Source of the DNA: Viola odorata | Taxonomy: Eukaryota > Streptophyta > Magnoliopsida > Malpighiales > Violaceae | Assembly (NCBI GenBank): GCA_963691705.1 | Contig: OY829546.1 | Coordinates: 32,582,040-32,646,039, forward strand | Direction of reading: 5' to 3' | Length of the DNA: 64,000 nucleotides | Shown: piece by piece, positions 1-10,843 of the stretch | How positions within the stretch are numbered: the first letter of the stretch is position 1 | How the letters are laid out: each line of letters opens with the position of its first letter | Program-made: the position numbers and the translations under genes | The notes under the pieces: generated by a model | What the model saw: only the letters and a program-made list of their open reading frames with translations | Told to the model about the DNA's origin: nothing | Database searches by the model: none

Positions 1-517
1 GCGTGAAAACAGTCTATCCTTGCACCGATGACCGACTAGACCTCGACGCAATCTGCCGTTTACCCCTCCTAAGATTTCTCCTTTTATCTGATCTATTATC
101 TTTACTTACTTTGTTATTATCTTTATTACACCTGCTAGTCTTTACCATTTTTATTGATATTCTCTTGCTTTATTTTCGTTCCCTTTTTATTTAATTATTT
201 CGTTTGTCTATTATTACTTATTATTCGCATTTTTATTCTCTATCTCAACATCAACTGCCATCGTTGGCTAGATTCGTCTAGACCAACCAACCCCCCCTCC
301 CCCTGTGTTACTTTTATGTCTATTGCATTTTCATCCTCATCATACATTTAGGGCAAGATTAAATTTAGTCCTTCATTTTCCCTGTGGTTCGACCCTGACT
401 TGCCGTTATATACATTAATTTGTGCATCTAGCCTATCAGGAACATAAATATTACTTTTGATGCGTGTTTCGACGGCGCATCAGTCATCTTGCCTAAGATC
501 GATCAAGTCTTAAGCCT
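1..517 (+). repeat. Gypsy LTR remnant, probable 3' part
   Basis: AT-rich sequence with no coding potential. At about 378-420 it contains CCCTGTGGTTCGACCCTGAC followed by TTGCCGTTATATAC, a phrase typical of the end of LTRs in Athila-type plant gypsy elements read in this orientation. A plausible LTR end is the CA near 481. It does not match the LTRs of any of the five elements placed below. What precedes it lies outside the window, so its full extent is unknown. Confidence 0.5.
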
Positions 518-519
518 AA

Positions 520-1204
520 ACGGGAACCGGTTTGTTAAAACAGAACTTGAACTGATTACGAATGAGAGGATAATAAGAACAATCAGTCTCACGAATAACA
601 AGTACGCTCACTCAACCCTCACCAAGAATTAAGTGTTTAGCTACTAGACATAATAATTAAAGAAGAGAATAATTGAAGAACATGAATTAAAATTAAATGC
701 GATATTCAAAGAGAATTCGCAGCAAAAGTGTTTACAAGAACCAGAAGTTGGAAGAAGGAAGATCCTGTAATTGACAGCCTTTCCTAACCTTTAAGAAGGT
801 TAGAGCCCCCACCAATTACGTTCCTTTCCAAATTCCAAACTTCAAATAGCTAAAAGATAGGGATAAGAAAAATCCCAATTGTTCAAATTCGAAAACTAAA
901 TAATAAATAAGATACTAAGAGATTATTTTTGTTCAAATAAGATTGCATTCGAGATTTCATCAAGAGATGTAACAGCCAACTGTCTTCTTGATCCGCATTC
1001 CGTGAATCTAAGATGAGCACGCCTCTATCTCTGCAATCTTGGCCAAGCCTGCGGCCAAGATTGCCACTTTGTCGCTCAAGGCATCTGTTTCCTTCAAATC
1101 TGCTCTTGCCCAAGACTTCCTCCAAAAGAGACATGAAAGAGATTGATTTTACCCTAAACAAACGAGTTTAAGAAGGTAAAATCACATGGAAATAAACGTC
1201 AATC
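520..1204 (-). repeat. Partial LTR of the element A family
   Basis: This stretch aligns with 6312-7016 of the element A LTR, with scattered differences and a few small indels. Its right end is the exact LTR terminus (CAATCA), but its left half is missing. The base after it begins element D LTR sequence about 65 bp inside the expected D LTR start. This suggests that an A-family copy once inserted into the D LTR and was later truncated. No internal A sequence accompanies it here. Confidence 0.8.
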
Positions 1205-2134
1205 ACTTACTATCATTTTTAATTAATTTACTGTCGTTAGTTCATTTTTAATTCTCGTCACATTTTATCATCGTTATTATTGTCATTAGCGTCGTAAATC
1301 GCAGTTTTATTTTTTCATCACGTATTTTCCTTATTATTAGTATTAATATTTTCAGCTTTAAAAATTATATTTTTGATTATCCGCTAGTCATTTGCTCTTT
1401 ATTTTTCCGTTATAGGTCATCGCATAAAATTTAGGATTTTAGTATTTTATCACTTTTTTTTAGCATTTTTTATTTTATTATTATTTTTGTTCAAGCTTTT
1501 ATTGGACCCGAGTAAGTTCGCTCGGACCATTGATCGAACGCGTTATTTCTCTAGTTGACAATTACCTACTCTTTTTTTCATTCACGCCAGTCAACTTCAT
1601 TTCGTACAATTTTCATGCGAACAAATTCATGTTTCCGAACAAGAAAATAAATACGTTAAAATAATTTTTTCCTTCATTCGCTGTCGACTAGTAAATTCGT
1701 CTCATTTTTCTCTACAACTTGGTCACCTCGGATTTTTGAGCTCTCTCATGTCAAGCGAGTTCGCTCGTACCACTACCCGAGTCAAATATCTCGTTCGAGC
1801 TCATTTTTGCTCCCGAGTGAAATTTCTTGGAGAAAAGGCTCGAACATCTTTCCTTATCGGCCAGTTATTTTTTATTATTTTTCTAGATCGCGGCACCTCT
1901 TTTCATTTCGTAAAATTAATTCCCTAGTATTTTTCCCGTTCCAACCTTCCTCGTTCGCAGATGATTTTTTTTATCGAGGCTTGGGACGAACTTTTGTCGC
2001 ACACTGTATATCAATTCACTCGTCTTATTTTTCTCTACGCGCTGACACTTTTGGCTCAAGTTTTTGAAACGGTTGTTCGCAAAAATGGCTCGAGGCCATT
2101 TAAATAAATTTAAAAGGACAAGATGGTCATCACT

Positions 2135-2172
2135 GTTGATCTGGTTGACAAAGGAAAGTCAACCAGATCAAC
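2135..2172. repeat. Inverted repeat in the D LTR
   Basis: Two 15-bp arms (GTTGATCTGGTTGAC and its exact complement) flank an 8-nt spacer. Corresponding hairpins occur at 31306-31339 and 44833-44880 in the two LTRs of element E. It lies about 215 bp upstream of the TATA box, so in the U3 promoter region. Confidence 0.8.
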
Positions 2173-2386
2173 GACCCACTATTTACATGCGTGGTGCACG
2201 TAAAACAGTGGCGACGAGCAGTAGCGTTGAGCAAGCCACCGAGTTGCTTGCTCCCGTCGCTTCCTGTCCCGTCCGCCATCATCTCCAACGACCATAGCCC
2301 TACCAGCACGGCGACGTAGCCACGCCAGCATGACGCGTGGCTCCTCCACGCGCAGCACCGCGTCTCCCTCCACTTGTGAGCTCGCC

Positions 2387-2394
2387 TATAAATA
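2387..2394 (+). promoter_or_regulatory. TATA box of the D LTR
   Basis: TATAAATA in GC-rich surroundings, on the coding strand of the LTR. A similar box (ggtatttatagg, read on the minus strand) is present in the left LTR of element E near 31091. Likely the core promoter of the element. Confidence 0.7.
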
Positions 2395-3239
2395 GGCCAC
2401 TACCTCCAATAGAAATCTTCACGAATTCACCCCAACCTACACGCTTCTTCTCCCTCTTGAATGATCGCTCACTTAGAGCGTTGGTTGCCACAAGTTCTAA
2501 GCTTTCCTTCGATAAGCATTTTCTTGCCTTTTTCTGCCATTTTTGGTTTTAATTATTTGGTTGGTGTTTTGATTAAACCAATTGCTTGTTTGTGTCTTTT
2601 TAATTCTTATGCATGCTGTAGATAATTACCATGCTTTTTATTTTTTGATTCGTTGAGTGAAACTTGCGAATTTCAAGTTTTTCGTTAATTATCATTTTTG
2701 ACATTTTCATGAAATTAAATGTTGTTCTTGCATGTTTTGATCCTTAATTTTTGCATAATCATGTTGTCGAGGAGGAGAGCTTTCCTCGGAGCTCAAAACC
2801 AGGCGATTTGGTCGGTTGGTCGAAGCTCCCCGTCGCCGGCAGTGGCGCCGGTGACACGAGGAAGATGATGAACTGTGGCCCCCTTGGGCTTGTTCACGCG
2901 GGAAGGGATGGAGAGGTGATGGGCTCGACCCATCACCATTAAAAACCTAATTTTTGGGCCAGGAACTGTTCCTGGCCCATTTCCTTTATTTTTCAAGTTG
3001 GACCCGACCCATTTTCATTCTTTCCGAGATCTCGGTTCGCATTTTTTTGTGTAAAATGCTCGCATGCTTCGTACGATATTTTTGTGATTTATGCTTTATT
3101 CTTTTTGTGTATCGTATGCATGAAACGTGTAGCTTTTTTCGTAAAAATACTCATGCATTCCATTATGACTATTTTTCGTACTGTCGCTTTAAAATTGTGT
3201 ACCTATTAACTGTTTAAATTTTTGCAATTTATTCTCCGC

Positions 3240-3710
3240 AACCTATCACTGTTTAAATTTTCCGCAATTTAAATTGAGTCATTTAATTTACCGCCTATAT
3301 GGTCGGTCGCACTTGAAATTTCTGCAAATCATTAACTGCTTAAAATTTCTGCAAATCATCAACTGCTTAAATTTTCTGCAAATCATCAACTGTTTAATTT
3401 TTCGACAAATCATCAATTGCTTAAATTTTCTGCAAATCATCAAATCTTTAATTTTTCGTAGTTATCATCATTTAAACTTTTGTATGCATCAAATCATCAT
3501 TTAAATTGCTCGCACTTATGAATTGTCATCATTTAAATTTCTCACACTCGTCAAATCATCATTTAAATTTTTGTATGCATCAAATCATCATTTAAATTTC
3601 TCGCACTCGTCAAATCATCATTTAAATTTTCGTAAGCGTCAAAATCATTGTTTAATTTTTTGTATATATCAACTGTTTATTTAAATTCTCGCATGCATAA
3701 ACCGCTCATT
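3240..3710. repeat. Degenerate AT-rich tandem repeats in the D LTR
   Basis: Irregular repeats built around 'tctgcaaatcatcaactg' and 'atcatcatttaaat', with periods of roughly 30-40 bp. Similar degenerate repeats in reverse orientation are present in the E LTRs near 29880-30440 and 43340-43990, so they are an old feature of the LTR. Confidence 0.7.
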
Positions 3711-4592
3711 TATCTTTCGAGCTATCACTAACACTCTCATTTTGTAGGTTTAAAATTTAAGCTTCGCTCGAAAGTACGCCTTTCTTTCCCCTTTTATTTA
3801 TTCAAAGCTTTCCGTAAATATTAATCGTATGCACGATATATATAGAATTGCTAGAATTAAAATCAATCCACATGAACAACTTGTTTAAATGACTCACTTT
3901 AAATGTCGTGCTCATTTGTTTTAAATTCCGCTTATATTGACTGCATGTGTTTGGTGGCTTCGATCCCACATCGGTTTATCATTTTAAAACATCTCTTATT
4001 TAAATTTGTAATCTGTTAGCAATCCATGATAGAATCACTTAGTAATTAATTTAATCATGCATGGCCCGATGATGAAAAAGAGGGCGCTCATTCGGTCTTA
4101 CGGAAAATTCAGTCCCATCACACTACGATTAGGGATAATCGATCGGTCTTGAAAACGGTAACCCCGTCCGAAAATATTTTTAAAATAGTAACCCCGTCCA
4201 ACGATTAATTATTCCTGAGCGGTCCCGATCATGGAAAAGACTAAAGTGATGATTCCTCTAAGGACCCCCTTTTAAAACGCATTTTTATCAAGCATCTTTT
4301 AAACACCTCTTTATCAATCGGTAACCGTTTTTGGATGTGACTCGGGTGCATAACACCTTCCCGAGTCCATAATACAACCCCAAACCTTTGTTCTTGGGTT
4401 TAGACACTTTTTTTGTGCCTTTAGTTTTTTTATTTTTATTTTTTTATGCCATGACGATTAGGTTCCCTAAGCCTAGAGATAAAAATTAGGGTGGCGACTT
4501 CATTAGATGTTGCGAGGCGTCCTTTTACGCCGAGCATCGTAAGGTCTCAGATTCGTCGTATACTCGTGAATTTTTATTTTCGGGGCGCGACA

Positions 4593-4614
4593 ATTTGGCG
4601 ACTTCACTGGGGAC
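4593..4614 (+). other. Primer binding site of element D
   Basis: Starts directly after the LTR terminus CGACA. The core TTGGCGACTTCACTGGGGAC matches the corresponding site in element E at 42417-42436, apart from one base (GGGG versus AGGG). Position and conservation support a tRNA primer binding site; I do not name the tRNA. Confidence 0.8.
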
Positions 4615-5375
4615 TTTTAGGGTCGGAGGCGGTTTTATTTTTTGAGGTGTTTATTTGTTTATTTACCCACTTTGATAAATTGCTAATTTGTTTATTTATT
4701 CGCTTTGATATCAATTGTCATATGCATTTCATAGTGCCCTACACCCCGGGGACAATTACCAAATTAGGAGGGTAGTAGTGACGCCCTAGGACACATGTCC
4801 TGGGTAGTGTTCACCAATCCCAACTCGGATGAACCCCTAAATATAGTCGAAAGCTTGCCTGATTCCGCAAGGAATGGGTTGACACTGGACGACACTTTAG
4901 GGACCTTTTCATGGTATCATCCGGGAACCGTTCAAGCCAGTTAGAAAAGTCAGAATCAGAGCCCCAGCACATGCATCATGATCATATCTACTTTGTCGTG
5001 GCTCTATTTATCTTGTTACCATGATTTCCATTTTTTGCAATTTTTCTTTTGTACGAACTGTAAATTTCTTGCACGTACAGGTTATTTTGGCACTTAAAAT
5101 TTCTGTCCCACAGGACCCATTTTTCTCATTCAAAATATCAGCATCTACACTTCTTTTATGCATTGTCTTTTCGTCCCCCCCAAAAGTATCAAGTGAAAAA
5201 GTGGCTGAAGGATTGAATAAGCAGTGTGGAGGCCTCGGAGTTGCACATCCCATGCATGTTTATCGCTTATGTTTATTTCTCATTTTTTCCCTCTTTTCCC
5301 TTTCAGGTTAACAATAGCTCCTCGCAAGCGAATTACTCCGCCAAGGCCCCCATAACTAGACTTCAAGCGCGAAAA
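4615..5375 (+). other. Leader of element D with a splice-acceptor-like site; extra ORF missing
   Basis: Non-coding leader between primer binding site and gag. Up to about 5185 it parallels the leader of element E (42416 leftwards). Near 5185-5230 it jumps to sequence that in E lies just before gag (about 39600-39540). The roughly 1.7-kb extra ORF seen in E at 40183-41905 is therefore absent here. Just before gag, a pyrimidine-rich stretch ending in CAG (about 5285-5307) looks like a 3' splice site, and E has the equivalent. Confidence 0.65.
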
Positions 5376-5614
5376 ATGGCCGAACAAACCAAGACAGAAG
5401 AGGCATTGGCTACTAGAATAACAGAGTTAGAAGAGCAAGTAAGGGTTACTTCAGAAAGAGCTGCTCGAGCCGAAAAAGTGCGAGATGAAGTAACCACTGA
5501 ATTCCCACCCAGTTTTGATCCTAACCTAATGACCGGACCTCCCTCGTACGCCATCACTGGGCCTTCCGGACCCCAATCATTCTCTGTTCCTGGGGGTCAA
5601 TGGAAATGGGCAAG
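5376..5614 (+). pseudogene. gag: N-terminal gag fragment of element D
   Basis: The ATG at 5376 opens about 80 codons beginning MAEQTKTEEALATRI. They include a short coiled-coil-like TELEEQVRVT stretch and then a proline/glycine/serine-rich segment. The same start is seen in element E (M at 39404, TERAKANEVLAAKI, then AELEERVR), so this is the gag N-terminus. The frame runs into the LTR of element A at 5615. No core gag domain is left in the window. Confidence 0.75.
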
Positions 5615-7016
5615 TGATTACGTGTCGAGGGCATCAAGTTTAGTTGTATAAAAATATACGAAATAAGGGGTAGGAATACAACTTATCACTCATCCACAAG
5701 GGACTTGTAAATTATTGTAAGAAGATGTCCACGGAGATCTTCCGGGAATTTATAGTTTTGACTTGACTTCCTCATCACTGGAGTTGAGTGGTTTTATTCT
5801 GCGATTAATATAAACAAAGCATAAAAGAGAACAAGCAATAATAAAATAAAAAGAGGCAATCTTAGGCAGAAGGTGATCTTAGCTAAGATTGTAGATTGAG
5901 GTTGGTTGTGAACTGTCGTGAGGTAAACACCTAGTAAGGGCGAATATGTGAGCGCACTACTTGTTTAATCGATCATAGACTTTAGATTTTCTCCTTCTCT
6001 CTTCATAACTCTGCTATAGATTGGGAGGAACCCCTTTCCAATCCTACTTTCCTCCTATTCAAATCACTTGGAGGGAACCCCCTTTCCTAGTGATCCTGGT
6101 CAGTGGACACCTTGCTGGTTAAAGGGTTTATCCAATTGGTTGCTGGCTTGAGGCACATGCATTTTCACAATGGCGTAGGAAAAGACAGAGTCTAGGCCAA
6201 GCTACTCCCAACTCAGAGCCCTAGATTGTCAGTCTGGTTAGGCCTATATCAATCCAAGTTCACTAACCTTCGCGAGGCTAGCTGCCTACTTGCGTTTCAC
6301 TCGCCCCCTTGACGGGAACCGGTTTGTTAAAATAGAACTTGAATTGATTACGAATGAGAGGATAATAAGAACGATCGGTCTCACGAATCACAAGTACGCT
6401 CACTCAACCCTTACCAAGAATTAGGTGTTTAGCTACTAGACATAATAATCAAAGAAATAAAGAAATAATTGAAGAACATGAAATAGAATAAAATCTGTGA
6501 TATTCAAAACCGAATTATCACAGAGTAAATTTTTTACAAGAACTAGAAGTTGGAAGAAGGAAGATCCCGTAATTGACAGCCTTCCCTAACCGTTAACAAG
6601 GTTAGAGTCCCCACCAATCACGTTCCTTTCCAAATTCCAAACTTCAAATAGCTAAAAGATAGGGATATAATCCCAATTGTTCAAATTCGAAAGCGAAATA
6701 AAATAGGATACTAAAAGATTATTTTTGTTCAAATATGATTACATCCGAGATTTTATCCAAGGGATGTAACAGCCAGCTAGCTTCCTGGTCTGAACCCACC
6801 TTCCTTGAATCCATGATCAGCACACCTCTATCTCTGCAATCTTGGCTAAGCCTGCGACCAAGATTGCCACTTTGACGCTCAAGGCACCCGTTTCCTTCAA
6901 ATCTTCTCTTCCCAAGACTTCCTCCAAAAGAGACCAAATTGGCGTGAAAGAGATTATTTTTACCCTAAATAAAGTAGTTTAAGATGGTAAAAATGCATGG
7001 AAATAAACATCAATCA
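5615..7016 (-). repeat. 3' LTR of element A
   Basis: 1402 bp, with ends TGATTACG and CATCAATCA on the plus strand. The left end and first 400 bp match the partial 5' LTR at 63563-64000. The right end is directly followed by the polypurine tract. The 520-1204 fragment is a second copy of its right half. Confidence 0.9.
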
Positions 7017-7018
7017 AA

Positions 7019-7031
7019 CCTCACCACACTT
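7019..7031 (-). other. Polypurine tract of element A
   Basis: AAGTGTGGTGAGG on the minus strand, two bases upstream of the 3' LTR start. This is the expected plus-strand primer site. The same 13-mer recurs at 10614-10626 and 12 of its bases recur at 8127-8138. Confidence 0.75.
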
Positions 7032-7540
7032 GATCAATGCTTGCCCCCAAGCATACTGGACTCTTAACTAAGAAAAAGAAAAGGCAGACTCAAAATAGAG
7101 GAAACAAACAGTGGCAAATTTCTTGACAGACAACCCTTAACCGGTTCCTTTACACCTTCATACCTATGACAGTCAGAATACTTCTCAATCGATCCCAACC
7201 CTTATGAACAAGGTCTATTCAACACCCCAAACATCCAAATTCCACATGATCATAACATCTTTGCATTCCACAACAGACTCAACAAGACAAGACGTCCACC
7301 TACTGGGGTATTCTCCCCTTAATTCAACTGCTCAACATCATCATTTAAATACCTTGTCTGAAAATTTTCTATGCCAGTATTGCTACAAGTTTCTTGAATA
7401 TTAATGCTTAGTGAGGCAGAAATATCAAGACAAATACACATATATTTTTTTCATTCATTTTTTTTCATTGCTCTACTGTAAGTTTCTTGAGTATTTCCAC
7501 TTGGTGAGGCAGAAATATCAAGACATTTTATTTCATCATC

Positions 7541-7544
<4 letters not shown>

Positions 7545-7578
<34 letters not shown>
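7545..7578. repeat. (ATT)n microsatellite
   Basis: About eleven uninterrupted TTA/ATT units inside the 3' untranslated region of element A. Confidence 0.9.
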
Positions 7579-8126
7579 TTAAGAGAGTATGCAATTTACT
7601 GGGCATAAAAGTAGTTCTCTGCATTAGAGCAATTCAGCACAACACAAGGCAACAAACTCCGTTATCCACTAGCACTTTTCCTTAAGCGGATATTAAAAAT
7701 ATTTGGTGGAAGCTTGCCTATTTGTTAAGTCTGTTACACAATGCTAGACCTCATGATCTTATACAATCTGGATGCTTAATGGATACCATGACTCGTACCC
7801 TTACTGGTGTTGAATATGTTATCCCATTGAAATGCCTTGTTCAAAAGTAATGGGGACACAAGGTGAAGGATGCTAAAGGTCAAGGTTAAGACATTAAGAA
7901 AAAGGCCTTTAGCATAGTCCAAATTTTTGCCGACACTCACATAAAACACATAACACACAAGCCTAAAAACAGTCATGAAAATAAAGAAAATCATGCATCA
8001 AACTCTAACTAGACAATCTAGGCCAACTATCTTAGCCTAGATTCACAAAAATGTTCATGCAAGAAAAGAAAATCACAGAAAAGCACATAAAAAATATGTA
8101 TATACAGACACATCACCTATAAATAG

Positions 8127-8138
8127 CTCACCACACTT
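8127..8138 (-). other. Polypurine-tract-like motif downstream of the third ORF
   Basis: On the minus strand it reads AAGTGTGGTGAG, identical to 12 of the 13 bases of the 3' polypurine tract. It lies about 100 bp after the stop codon of the third ORF in the sense direction. Confidence 0.5.
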
Positions 8139-8240
8139 AAAGGACACATTGTCCTCAATGTGTAAATGAGAGAAAAAATTAAAATAAAAAGACACAAAAA
8201 ATGGAAAAAGAAAAGAAAGAAAGACACGACCTGGGGGCAT

Positions 8241-10146
8241 TTATTGAGTTGCGGTAGGTGGAGGTGGTTGGTTTTGATTTGGCATAGATGGTGCAGAACC
8301 ATCTTCTTCATCAGAGGAGTCATCACTGCTACTACTGAAATGGTCATCCACATTGTCTCGTATGTGTGCAACAACTTTATCCATGGCTCGGATAAATTTC
8401 AAGGAAACGTCAAGGTGGGTCTGGATTTGTTGGAACTTGACCTCCTGCTGCTCCAAAACCTTATCGAGCCTCTCCTACTAATTTCTTTCAATGCTCTGGA
8501 ATAGAGCCTGCTGCTGGTCTATAACCTGCTGCAGCTGCTTTTGAGCAGACTCTTGGAATTCATGGAACAACTGGTGGTTGGTAGTGAAGAATATGAGTTG
8601 CTCATTGATAAGTTTTAGGAGGTGGTCAGCCCATTCTGGAAGCAGTGGATGGTTTGGATCTAGGTCGCATTGGGTTATCTTTGGCTTTTTCGCATCTTGC
8701 CCAAGATTGGGCTCTTTTTCTACATCATCAAGCTGGGTTGGCTGTAGCTTGAAGTTCCCATTGATCCTCTTCCCATAGAGGTGATCTGCTACTTGCGTGA
8801 AACTTGTATTAAAACAAAGAAAGCCTTTTTCCTCGTGGAAATGACCCATCTGGTCAAAAGCCTTAAGATCCATGATCTTAACGGCACAGGATTTATGCAT
8901 GTTTAAAGTAGACAAATCAATACCCCTAGCAGTAGCAGTAATATGGGAAATAAGAGTTCCTAGGATCAGCTTAGGGAGCTAATCACATGCCTTGATTTGC
9001 CTAACAATCCAGTAGCCTAAATTTACTCTCTTCTTATGCAACATGCACCAAAGTAAAAAGGTTTCAAGCTTAGAAATATTGCCCGAGACATTTGTCTTAC
9101 CAGAGAGATTAATAGAGAGGATCCTTTGGAGAATCCTCAAGGTAGGATCTCGGATCTAGTGAGCCTTAGCATTCTTATCAAGTTTTCCATTAGGGTCACC
9201 AATCAACTCTCCATAGGCTACTGTCTTATCCCAATCAAGGGGATAATCAGTAAGGGCATTCCTATACTCATCAGAATTAAATCCTTCTTCAGTCACAAAT
9301 CCAAGCAAGAGATTAAATTCATCTATAGACAAATAAGACCACATATCGAGCAACCGAAAATTCACCACATCAGACGCGTCATGATCAGGATTGGCTCTAC
9401 CATTAGCATACAACTTATCCTGATCAAGCCAGAAGAACGCATGAAATTCCAAATACAACTCAGCATAAGCAGGCAATTCAAGGTACATAAAAGATTCCCA
9501 CCCAAGATTGATTATGTACTGCCTAATCCTATTACCCACACCCAAGGCATCAAGGAAGGAAAAGTCAAGAATAGTAAATTGAGTAATCTCACATGCATGT
9601 TTCTCATTCAATCTAGCCCTGAGGTCAGGGGTATCAGGCCTCAAACATCCATTTAGTGAGATTAAGGGGGGAAGGAATACCTTGGCAGTCTTGGCCACAG
9701 GCTTGTCCAAGACTGCAGCTGCATCAGCATCTGAGTCATCTTCGGGCTCAGCTTCATCAACTTTCTTCTTTCCTTTCACAGCCACTAAACGCGTCCTCTT
9801 GGCTGGGGCTGCTTCATCACCTGCTTCTATTTTTCTCTTCCCTGATCTCCTCTTTCGCCAAACCTTCTTCATAACGTGGTTCGGAACCAGCTCCCTTCTT
9901 CCCAGCCTTCTTGCGAGCCACTTGCTTGGCTCTAGCAAAGGGCTTCTCATCAGAATCAGTCTCCAAAATCACTTCTACCTCTGAATCACCTAGTTTGCTA
10001 ACCCTAGATTGGGTTTTTGGTTCTTCGGCGAGCTTAATCTTCCTCTTGGTCGGGAGGGTGCCCTAAGGAGACTCAGAGGTCTGAACTGGAGGAGGAGTGG
10101 ATGAAATTTGCTTTGGGGAACCAGAGGGGGCTGCATCCATGGACAT
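8241..10146 (-). pseudogene. Athila-type third ORF ('putative plant transposon protein' / env-like position)
   Basis: Downstream of integrase, where Athila elements carry an extra ORF often called env-like. The frame opens at 10146 (MSMDAAPSGSPKQ) with a basic, lysine/arginine-rich N-terminus. It has a TAG at 10063-10065 and a frameshift between about 9950 and 9860. It then runs through the conserved core at 9156-9700 (GCLRPDTPDLRARLNEKH, FTILDFSFLDALGVG). It continues in one frame, with stops near 9156, 8980 and 8480, to a glutamine- and serine/aspartate-rich tail ending at 8241. The core resembles proteins annotated as plant transposon protein; no signal peptide or clear membrane segment was seen, so a true envelope function is not supported. 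At least one stop (H-stop-IRDP) sits where tryptophan would be natural. Confidence 0.7.
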
Positions 10147-10843
10147 GATTGTCCTCGCTATACTGAGTACTTTGTTGAGATTCTGTGGCAGATCCTTCTC
10201 TGGATTTGAGAAAGGGGGATTGAGAAGGGATGGGAGATTTTTACTTTTTCGGAGTAGATTTCGGTGTGGCTGATTTCTTTGCGGATATCTTGGATTTTCC
10301 CATGCTTAAAATCGATTGATCGTAGAGTGAAAGTAGGAGAGTGGAGTGATTTTAGCTGAGGATGTTTTGAGAGATAATCGGGTGAGGGCAAAATTTTAGG
10401 GATTTGAGGGATTTTGGTGTACGTGGGAGGTAAGGAGTCTATCTCTAAATTAATTCCCATCTGATAATTACTTTTTCAAAAAATATAACCGTTGCTCCTG
10501 CTTTTCTCCTCCTTTTTACACGTAATCTGCTCTTCTTTCCCTTTTTCTCCGCGTGTCACCCAATTCTTGGACGAATAAAATATGGCCTAGATAAAAAAGA
10601 ATTAGCCAAGCCTCCTCACCACACTTAATTCCTCACAACCACTCCAGGAAAAACTCCAAAAAGATCCTGAAAATTCCTGAAAGAGAAAATCAGTAAGTGA
10701 CTCTGGACTACTTTTGAACAAACAATTTATTCACTAAAATTATAAACAAAAAGCATGGGTTGCCTCCCATGTAGCGCCCTAGTTATAGTCCTAGGCGTGA
10801 CTTTGTTTTTCTTTCACTGAGTCGTAGGTGGGGCTTCAATCGC
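10147..10843 (-). other. Spacer between pol and third ORF of element A, with a polypurine-like motif
   Basis: No convincing coding region. At 10614-10626 it contains an exact copy of the 13-base polypurine tract found at 7019-7031. The surrounding text (accacacttaattcctcac) is not otherwise LTR-like. Confidence 0.6.

Larger units (their letters stand above)
1205..4592 (+). repeat. 5' LTR of element D (5'-truncated)
   Basis: Homologous to the reverse complement of the element E LTR at 42438-45549. Roughly the first 65 bp of the expected LTR are missing, replaced by the A-family LTR piece ending at 1204. The right end is CGGGGCGCGACA at 4592, directly followed by the primer binding site. The visible length of 3388 bp is long, as is usual for Ogre-type elements. 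No coding function is seen inside it; short open frames in it look like chance. Confidence 0.85.
1205..5614 (+). mobile_element. Element D: Ogre-like Ty3/gypsy retrotransposon, 5' end only
   Basis: On the plus strand this contains a long LTR, a primer binding site, a leader and the start of gag. The LTR matches, in reverse orientation, both LTRs of element E (28976-45549), whose gag and integrase tail are of Ogre type. D is broken at 5614 by insertion of element A; the five bases before the break are GCAAG, but the matching target duplication would lie beyond 64000 and cannot be checked. The rest of D should resume to the right of the window. Confidence 0.85.
7032..8240 (-). other. 3' untranslated region of element A
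   Basis: No conserved coding region seen between the stop of the third ORF at 8241 and the polypurine tract. It contains a short imperfect duplication: 'cagtattgctacaagtttcttgaata...gtgaggcagaaatatcaagaca' near 7373-7431 resembles 7470-7525. It also holds an ATT microsatellite and one polypurine-like motif. Confidence 0.7.

Noticed and set aside
3..351. Leucine-rich hydrophobic ORFs at the left edge
   Set aside because: Products of T-rich LTR sequence; overlapping frames both look 'membrane-like' only because of base composition.
8241..10146. True viral envelope gene
   Set aside because: It sits where env-like ORFs are found in Athila elements, but there is no signal peptide, fusion-peptide-like or membrane segment. 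The conserved core resembles plant transposon proteins.
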